DNA from: Zhengitettix transpicula
Lineage: Eukaryota; Arthropoda; Insecta; Orthoptera; Tetrigidae
NCBI GenBank assembly: GCA_037074705.1
Contig: CM073596.1
Location: 57,998,001-58,062,000 of the forward strand
Reading direction: 5' to 3'
Length of the DNA: 64,000 nucleotides
The notes beneath the pieces are model-generated. The model was not told the DNA's origin. It made no database searches and saw nothing but the letters and a program-made list of their open reading frames with translations. Below, one piece after another: positions 24,301 through 34,800 of this stretch; position 1 is the stretch's first letter; each line of letters opens with the position of its first letter. Position numbers and translations under genes: made by a program.

Positions 24301-27300
24301 CCCTGTAGTACGGAACTTTGGGAACAATACGAGGTTTAATCAAATAATATAGATAACACATATCAACAAACGGAGGATTTAACACCTTGAAAAATCATCT
24401 TACACTAATTCTTATTGCAGTTGAGGCGATTTTTTTTTAAAATGTTTAACGAAGGAGTGCGAACAAGTGCGTGCTGTCCGTGTCAGTGTGACGTCATCGC
24501 AACCTGCTCGGGCGATCTCTTTGCCCAATGACGTCACAGTACGAACTATAACAGGTAATTCTTTCAATAATCGACCAGCAAGTCATTTTACAAGCTCAGC
24601 TTATTGGAAACATTCATAGACTAACACTGATATAGTTTTAAAGCATTTGAGTTCAAAATGGTGTCGCAAAAATAAAATGTTATTAGACTGATGATGATGT
24701 GTCGTTTCAAATAAATAAATATTTGCGGGACTCTTCTTTTCTTTTTTTCTGCTGCGAACTGTAAATACGTAGACGCGCATTTTAGTAATTTTGTTTACAT
24801 AATTTCAACAACTGTGTAAACAATTTGAGAGCGGGCGTCATATATATATATATATATATATAAAAACACACAACTCGTCCGTTGGATTGCGTAAATAGTT
24901 GGGTTTACAAAAAATATTTTCGTCACATCCTCATTGACAGTTAATAAAGTTACTGAAATGAGAATAAGTTTTAATTAAAAGCGAGAAGTAACAATATGAC
25001 ACACACTGCAGAGTTCAAACATAACCCTTAAAACACTTGTCCAAGGTTCATTTTGATAGTAAAGTGATTAACAAAGGGGGGGGGGGTTTAAAAAAACAGG
25101 ATTTATTTTGTAAATCCTTATTTTAAATTCATATACTTGTATACAAAAAAAATTGTTATTTTTTGACACCATGTTCAAGGCTCAACAATTCACAAGAATT
25201 GGCACGATCAAATGCAATTGCGTCACATCTACAAAAATGATTTCATACCACGCATAATACAATTAAACATTCTTGCAGAACAGAGAGATAAGAAACTACG
25301 TCCACATATGAGCTGAGAGCTGCTCTCGGGGGGGGAAAAAAAATAAAAAAAATAGTCAAATGTCACAACTTACCTTGTCAAATCCCATTAAAATGTCGTA
25401 GGAGAATTCAATGAAGGTTCTCCAGCTGAAATTCATGGCACTGTTATCCATTATTCCTGTTTATGCACTTCACACTCGCGATATATTCGGCTTTGGATAC
25501 ACAGGGAAAAGACCGCGGGAAAGGAAACTATTCGACAATGGAACAGCGGCTCTCGTAAGACACTGTGCGCCGTGCAGCACGGGTGCCAACTTAATTAGCT
25601 CAGAAAAAAAAATTCTCTATGTAGCTTAAGGGACGTTTATGTCCAATTTTTTATAATAATAATAAGAAGAAGACAGATAGCTAAATACAGACAAAATACG
25701 TGATAACATAAATACCACACAACGTTCCCCCTTCATCAAGTGCTGAGAAGAGCACTAGTCAGTTGGCAATACTTAAAAGCCTTTCTTTTTTACTCTAATT
25801 ATATTTAATTGTTTCGATATTACACAGACTTTGATAAACTAAAATTCTCAGAAGGTAAAAGGTACTTAAAATGAATTATAGGAGACAGTTAAATTGACAA
25901 ATGTAATAGGGAATATATATTTAAATCAATTTTTTCCGTTAAAATGTGAATAGGAGAACAAATTGAGACAAACTAGGGTAGAAGTTAGAAGAAAAATTGC
26001 TAAAATGTCAAGAAAATGCCCCCCCCCCCCCCGCTCCCCAAAAAAAAAAGTTCTAAAGGAAGAAAAACAGACTTTCTTACAGAAAATAAAATTCTGTTAT
26101 CCTTAGGTTGAAGAATTTAGTGTAGTGTAGTGTAGTGAAAAACTTGATCAATAACAACCCAAGACCGTGTCAGCATTTGTAACCTCTCTACAATTTAACC
26201 CCACATTTCTAACCTGAAGTGTCACTGATTATTGTGCCAACTGTACCACGACAACGAACCTATTAATCATAAATAAGAAATTAGCCAAGTACAGATAAAA
26301 GAACTGATCAAATACCACACAAGGTTTCTGGGATCCTTGTTCCCTTTTTTTCAGGTGCTAAGAAGAGCCTGGAGCGACACAACTGCACTGGTTGTCAGTT
26401 GACAAAACTCTCAAATGAAACGATCCCAGAAACGTTGTGTTGTGTTTATATGATCACTTCTTTTGTCTGTGTTTGGCTATCTTTCTTCTTATTATTAATT
26501 TTCATATCTGACGTAAATTTTTCTTTTCAACGAACCTATTTAACTGAAATTTACTATAGCTTCATTAAACTCTTAGCGACGTCGGTGTGTCACGACTTAC
26601 TCGGTTCAGTTCAGTAGCATTTAGACAGTTATCCAGTATGTATTTTATCTTAATTTGGTTTTCAACAGTTTTCAAAACTGAGAATCCGAATAACAATATT
26701 TTGATTAACCTACGCCATTGTAATTAAAACAAAATATTGCTATTAAATCTCAGAGAAATTGCCTTGTGTCAAGAAGAAGAAAAATTGCTAATTACAACAT
26801 CCTTATTTGGTCATATTTTACAACACAGGATTACTTTACGTGGATGGAGGGTGTAAACATTTTTTTTTTACGGAGAATAAATGCGTGTAAAATTTAAATT
26901 ATTATTATACGTGTTGTCATTGCCAAGATATGTTTATTTTGAATAAATTATAATATGCATTTAAATCTCCTAAAAGCAACATTACCAGCAATAAAAATTA
27001 TTTCTCATAAATCTACGAAAGATTCGTCCGTCCGTCACAGTGTTCATAGTAGCAGGTGTTTATGCGAGAGAGAGAGAGAGAGAAAAAAACTCGCGAACAA
27101 AGAAAAAAAACGTATTTTGAAAGAAGATTTTGTAACGTACCCATATCATATCGTTCATCTCCTCCCACTCGTGGTTCAGAGAGATCCTCATCATCATATT
27201 CCTCATAATATTTGGAGAATACATGTTGAAGAAAACCGCGAATCGCTTGAATTTCGTTCCAAAAAGCTTGCACTGTGCGGTGCTGCTATCTGTCGGGTGG

Positions 27301-30300
27301 TGCGGAAGCTCTCACAGTCAACAAACGAGCGTCGACCTTCCGCAACCTTGCACACCTCGTTTACTTCAAAATATAGATTATTCGTCTTAATAATAAGACA
27401 TTTACTACCCTTTGGAAGAAGATAAGCGTGTCAGTTACGTCACACAACGTAAATTATTCAAAGTGATACAAAATTATGTGAAAGAAATTTTAAAATAATT
27501 GTGAATATGAAATACGACCTTTCGAAATTATTATTTTTTTCATTTTGTAATCAAGTTAATTTTGATCTATTGAAATCCATGCACTGATGACGTTTAGAAT
27601 GTGTTTAGAAAAAAAACCCAATATAGTTTAACTAACAGCAACGAACGAGTCGTCCCTGGTTGAAAATCAGCCAAGAGGACAAATCAAGATTCATAATCGC
27701 ATGGAACACAAATTACTCTTGGAAACACCATTCTATAGGCTTCGATGAAGCATTCAAAAAGTTTCGGTGAGTTTGTCAGGAGACGGTTGGCAACAGTGCG
27801 GCGCATCTCAAAGGGCGAGCGCGCGAGGTGTAACAGCTGAGTGTCCCAAATAATGCGAATAATAGGTAGTAAAGGAAAGAAAAAAATGGAAAGCATAATC
27901 GGAACACGGACTAAGAGGAGGCGACGAAAAAAAAAAAAATTTCTTCCAGTCCGCAGCTCTCGTTCATCGCAAATTGCTCCTTCACTTTTAACAAGCAGCA
28001 GCAGCAGCAGCAGTTGTACTCTTATAAATGTAGGGAGTCTCTGTCATCGTTAGCCCGCCCGCCACGTCGGTAACAGGGGGGGGGGGGGCGTCTGTCCTTT
28101 GAAGCTCAAGTGTTCCCAAATATCACACACAGTCTTCCAGAAATATGAAATAACAGTTAGACAGACAGACGAATCCCTCTCCTGTAGTTCAATGCTTCGG
28201 GTACAGTAACTTTCATATCAACTCCACAAATATTACGACGCGGTGAAATTGTCCGTTTCGGAAAATAAAAAATTACCTAACGTGTCTACAAATTCATGGT
28301 AATGGTTATTTATTTCGTGGATTTTTTTTTTTAGGGCAACAGGCTACATGAGGGTAATCCACTTTGACCAAATCCCCTTTAATAGCATAGGAAGGGATTT
28401 GAAAGAGGGGATGCGGAAGGGTAGAGAAAGGTAGCCAAGGGTTAACTAGGGCCCCCGGGCTATGGTTTAAGGATCCTACCCGGCAATTCGCCTAAGAGTG
28501 ATGCAGGGAAAACCCTAGAAAAACCTGCATCAGGAAGGTCGGGCATAGGGTACTTGTCCCACGGCCTTCCGATAGCGGGAGAGGAGTTTGCTGTGGGGTC
28601 GCAGCTTTCCTCTCTCCGTGCCTCGACCAGTTTAGGAGGCAGCTGGCCGACTATTCCAATGGGAATAGTGGACAACTCTTACCGTATGCCCAAGGTCTGT
28701 AACCCCGGAACATACACCTCTCAGAACAGGCCGAGGTGCCTCGGCTTGTGGGAACCTTAGTTCAAAAACGGAGAGAAAAAGGCATCCCCAAAGGTCGCCC
28801 CTTCGTATCTCTCCTATAAGGTTCTGCCTGCGAGAGAACATCCCTCGCATGTATTGCCTCCCCAGATCCACCCAGGGCTACAGGCTACATGAGGCTAATC
28901 CACTTTGGGCAACTCCCCTTTAATAGCATAGGAAGGGATTTGAAAGGGGGGATGCGGAAGGGTGGAGGAAGGTAGCCAAGGGTTTACTAGGGCCCCCGGG
29001 CTATAGTTTAAGGATCCTACCCGGCATTCGCCTAAAGAAATGCAGGGAAAACCCTAGAAAAACCTGCATCGGGTAGGTCGGGCATTGGGTACTTGTCCCA
29101 CGCCCTTCCGATAGCGGGAGAGGAGTTTGCTGTGGTATTCCACCCGTTCATTATTGTTAATATTATTACTCTTCGATTTTAATGAGAACGCTCAGTCAGT
29201 CATTAATTAATTAATGCGAGTCGTCTACATTAGACTTCATAATTATTAAGGTTTTAAGATGAAATACTTTTACATTATAGGAAATTATACGTGTAAATAT
29301 ACACACATTAGAATTCAGCGCAATAAATGTGTTAGTTTATGTTACTGTGGATATGTTAGTGACGAAGTTAAAAATGTGAGACAAAATAGAACATATTAAA
29401 TTTATAAAAATAAACAGATAAAGGTATTACTTGAAATTTCATTGTACATTAAACTCTTTATTTCAACAGGATTTCAGCGAACCTCTCATCCAACCTATAC
29501 TGAAATCTACGTGTACGCTGACAGGTAAGTTCGTAATCTTTCCTTAAATAAATTTAATTTACACGATATATTTAATATATTTCTACACATGATCACATTT
29601 CCGTCCCTCCTATTCTCTCAGCGACTAGTCCTTGAATTTAAAAAATAATTTGCAGTACGTCTTCAAAATATCGATCTATCGAAAAATTGAACGACATTTC
29701 TGATTTTTTGTTTCTACAGGGGCAACAGTGTATTTTTTAAATTTAGACCGCAGTAGTTTGTGTGTATGCAACTTTACTTTAATTACATTTATTTCAATTA
29801 CTGAGTTAAAGTTAGAGGTTAACGAGGCTTAGTTTAAATTAACAGGTTTGTTTAGTTTCAGTTGTGACCACTCAGTTACTAAGTTTAAGGACATGGTTAG
29901 TAGAGTTTAACAGTTAGTATTATATTGTAAGTAGTGAGTGTGAAGCTTATAACAACAACAGCGGGTTTCTTCATGTTAGAATCTTTAAGATTTTTAAATT
30001 AGAAACGTGAAGGGTACGAAAGTAGAGTATTTTACAGATAAACAAACTCTTTTCTGAAATAATAATAGTTGAACTAATTCCTTCCACTGCTTTGATTATG
30101 TCTATAAAACGATTAATTTTTATACGTAGTTTATTCATTTAGTTTTTCTGAAGAAATTCTGTTAAAATGATTGTGAATATTTTTTTGAAGCTCCTATGAG
30201 CTAGATTTTATATCATTTTATAGCATCTGCAATAGGCTTTCATATAATTCTATATGGTTTTGTGTCATTAATAGTTAAAACGCCACAAACAATATTTGAA

Positions 30301-31783
30301 TTCGAATATATCCAAAACAGTATTATTTTTAAATAAGGAAAAAATATTGCTTCCTACGGTGTAATGATAATCTTTTTTTTAAGGGGAACAGGCTACATGA
30401 GGGTAATCCACATAGTGACATAGGAAGGGATTTGAAATGGAGGATGCGGAAGGGTAGAGGAAGGTAGCCAAGGGTTAACTAGGGTCCCCGGGCTATGGTT
30501 TAAGGATCCTACCCGGCAATTCGCCTAAAAGTGATGCAGGGAAAACCCCTACAAAAACCTACATCAGGTAGGTCGGGCATTGGGTACTTGTCCCACGCCC
30601 TTCCGATAGCGGGAGAGGAGTTTGCTGTGGGGACGCAGCATTCCCTTCTCCGTGTCTCGACCAGTTTAGGAGGCAGCTGGCCGACTATTCCAATAGTTTC
30701 AATAAATATATAGTAATACTAATTAAGGAGGCCATTAATTGTTTATATAAATCGGATTCTTCAGCGGTACAAATTCTTAAAGGACAACAATGACGGCAAG
30801 CTCTTAGTCGGCGAGCTTTGTTGTTAACAGCGCGCATTGTACGGACGTTCAGTTGGTTGCAGTCCTGCGAATCTTGTGGTCGAGAGAAGGAGCGTAATTT
30901 AATAGTACGAACATCGTGGTCCAAACTTATTCTAGTCCCACTTGAGACAAATAAAAATTATATTTCTGAATAAATGTTGAAAACACGAGCCAGAATAATT
31001 TAAACTGTCAAATTACAAAACATGATAATATTTAAAGAAAAAGAAACACGACGTTTCATCGCACACTGGGACATCTTCAGGTGTAAAATTACACTGCTGC
31101 AGCGTGTGAACGAATCTCACGTCAGAAATTTGTTAATGTAATTTCTTTTTTCTATGAAGAATTAAAACTGAATTTAATTATAATTGTAGAGCTGAAGAGA
31201 TCTTTTAGTCACGGATGGAACGGTGTATTTTTAAAAATATTAGGTTTTAAATTTAAATTTTTTTCCCTTGAATAGGGGGTTGTTTTTAACATTTATTTTA
31301 AAATAAGCAAGATTTTTATTTTGATATATTGTATTTTTAATTTTTAATATAAAAATATATGTGATTTTTCTGCTTTATGATTAATGATAATGAAATTAGA
31401 GAAAACATCTGTTAATGGTCTTTTAATTCAAATACAATTAATAGGTTTAATTATGTCTTGTTATTAGAAAGAGAGGTCAAAATAAAATATCGTATTTCAA
31501 TTACTTGACATTAATTTTACGTGCACTTGGCCCATGTGTAATTGCTTTGGATATTTTTAAAACTGGCAGGACGACGCAAGAAGAATCAATATGAAATTTA
31601 GGAGTGAGAGCGAGACGTGGAAGAGCAGCTAAGATGCCACTGTACAAGGGAGAACGTAATCTAGTTGGCTTTGGGTTGCCTGAATATACGTAATCCAGTG
31701 TACGCCGCATTTAATTAAATTGTATTGTATTGTGTGCGTGTTTCTGCGGAGGATTGAGAAATGTGGAAAGCCAAGAGGAACAC

Positions 31784-31820
<37 letters not shown>

Positions 31821-34800
31821 GAGAGGGAGAGAGATAAACTCTTTGGTGTCAGATTCAGCGCCGGATTTTCGAAAATTACGTTGTGTGGCGGTTAACCGTG
31901 ATTACTGTAATCGTCCTCAACCTCTAGACAATATTTTAAGTTTATGTAATGTTTATCAGAACGTTAATTGATTTTAATTGGATTAATTAAAATGCCACGT
32001 GTAACGTAAAAACAAATTTTATTCAATCGTAAAAGTTGAGCACTGGAATTTGCTGTAAGACGCAGATTTAACAACATTATGACTTACAGGTTTAGTATTT
32101 ACATTTCATAATTGGGACTATTTTCCCCCTTCTTTATTTTTCACAGGACTAGGATGCACGAAGCCTGTACCGGAGACAATTTTTCTGCTTTTTTTTTAGG
32201 TGTAGCCATGCTATGTACAGGATAATCCACATAGTGACAACTCCCCTCTTACAGCATAGGAAAGGGATTTGAAAGGGGGGATGCGGAAGGGTAGAGGAAG
32301 GTAGCCAAGGGTTAACTAGTTTTTTTTTTAGGGCAACAGGCTACATGACGGTGATCCACATTGGGCAACTCCTCTTTAATAGCATAGGAAGGGATTTGAA
32401 AGGGGGGATGCGGAAGGGTAGAGGAAGGTAGTCAAGGGTTAACTAGGGCCCCCGGGCTATATTTTAAGGATCCTACCCGGCATTCGCCTAAAGAAATGCA
32501 GGGAAAACCTTAGAAAAACCTGCATCGGGTAGGTCGGGCATTGGGTACTTGTCCCACGCCCTTTCAATAGCGGGAGAGGAGTTTGCTGTGGGGACGCAGC
32601 ATTCCCTTCTCCGTGCCTCGACCAGTTTAGGAGGCAGCTGGCCGACTATTCCAATGGGAATAGCGGACAACTCTTACCGTATGCCCAAGGTCTGTGACCC
32701 CGGAACATACACCTCTCAGAACAGGCCGAGGAGCCTCGGCTTGTGGGAACCTTAGTTCAAAAACGGAGAGGAAAAGGCATACCCAAAGGTAGCCCCTTCG
32801 TATCTCTCCTAAAAGGTTCTGCCTGCGAGAGAACATCCCTCGCAGGTTACCTGCGGTCTCCGGGCTATGTTTTAAGTATCCTACCCGGTAATTCGCCTAA
32901 AAGTGATGCAGGGAAAACCCTAGAAAAACCTGCATCAGGTAGGTCGGACATTTGGCACTTCTCTCACGCCCTTCCCTGGATGCCGGTAGAGGGGTTTGCT
33001 GTGGGGTCGTAGCTTTCCCCTCGCCGTGCCTTATGACTTACAGGTTTATTATTTACATTTCATAATTGGGACTATTTTCCCCCTACTTTATTTTTCACAG
33101 GACTAGGATGCACGAAGCCTGTACCGGAGACATTTTTTCGCTTCTACAACAGGTGAGGTTTTTGACTTTTTTTTTTCTTTTTCACCCTTCACCTGTCGGT
33201 TACTGCTGGTAACTAATTACTTCTTTCCTCACAGTCTGAAAAACTACACGGACGTGTACAAGAACAACTGCAGTGCTCTGACCTCAGCACCTGGTTTCGA
33301 CCTCAAAAAAAGCACAACGTTTTACATTCACGGATGGACCGAAAGTGTCATCAAAACCAGTCTCCGCAGCGTGGTTGCAGGTTATTCTCTACTTAAAACC
33401 TTGTACCTGTAATGCGTGTATTTGATATGGTTAAATTACATTTTATACTAAATACCAAACCAAAAACATCTGTCACATAATAATTATAAAACGTGTCTTA
33501 AAAAACAACGTTACGAATCTATATATATATAAATGAATTGCTGTTCGTTAGTCTCACTAAAACTCGAGAACGGCTGAACGGATTTATCTTATCTTAGTCT
33601 TGAAATGTTCGTGGAGGTCTAGGGAAGGTTTAAAAGGCGAGAAAAAATCGAATAATTTCCGGGAAAACCCTAAAAACAGCCCTTTTCTATTTCCCATACA
33701 AACGTTTCCTAAATAAAATACAAATCTACACCAGTCGAGCAATTTTCACCAAATTTCGTACACGTGTTCTTTGCGACCAGGAAACAAACACTGTCGGGGT
33801 GAGACGCGTCTTCCAACCCCAGAAGCGGGTGTGGAAATATTTTAACATACTAAAACAGCCGATATTTGAGTCGGATAAATATTTTTAGGGGTCAAATATA
33901 TTGATAGTGTTTCTACCAATATTATCTGAATACAATTTTCATCCCCTACGCCCTGTGAAAAGGACACCCTTCGGGTTTGGGGTGGAGATGCTTTACAGTA
34001 AAATAACGCGAATACAACCGAGATTGGAGTCAAATCAAAGGTTATGGAAGTCACTGTGTTTAGTTACGACATTCAAATTGGCATTTACCCCTCAGATGCA
34101 GGGGTAGCGGGGTGCAAATTTTGGAACATGCAAACACGGCAGATATTTGCGTTGAAGAAATATTTTTCAGAGTTAATTATAATGATTACGGTTCGAGTAG
34201 CGTAACATAAAAATTGCGCAAAAGCAGCCGAAATTGGAGTCATATCGGGGGTTATAGATAAATGACATCTCAGGCAACGCCGGGCACCCAGCTAGTTTAT
34301 TTATAAAAGTCTTTTACAAATTAATGAATTCTAAATATGAACAACTGTTCCGAAACGGAATAGTGTGGTTTACGGTTAACTGATTTGAAGCAAAATTTAA
34401 TCCATCTAATAGTATGCAGAACAAAGATGGACCAAATCGACGATCTTGTAATTTATAACTCACAGAAACCTTCGAGTGTGATGAATTATGCGTGCGGCGG
34501 CGGCGTCGGGTTTTCTCAAGAGGTGTCGTCTTTTGTTGACGAATCGCTGACTAGTTTTTCAGACTATCTATGGAATGATAGCCTGACTCTCTGACTGAAA
34601 TCTAAATCGTCTCCTCACCGTGTCTCTAATAACTCATTCTCAAATAAAATCCCCCCTTTCCTCCTTCCTATTTATAGACTTTCGTCTCCACTTTCCTCCT
34701 TTCCTCCTCTCAACCGCCTATAGAAATTATTTTTAACAGAGTATTTTATATGAATTTAATATGTATCAAAAAAAAAAATTATACGTACCAGCTCACTGAA

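Noticed and set aside
25411..25629. Signal-peptide-like start as an alternative lipase exon 1
   Set aside because: The only phase-0 GT nearby (CCT|GTTTAT) is a poor donor. The exon at 12947 has a better donor and start context. It stays a rival until transcript data exist.
32488..32836. Recurrent family A frames such as IGIVGQLPPKLVEARR
   Set aside because: They appear in many copies because the GC-rich repeat has few stops on either strand. There is no consistent start, no domain, and indels between copies break the frame.
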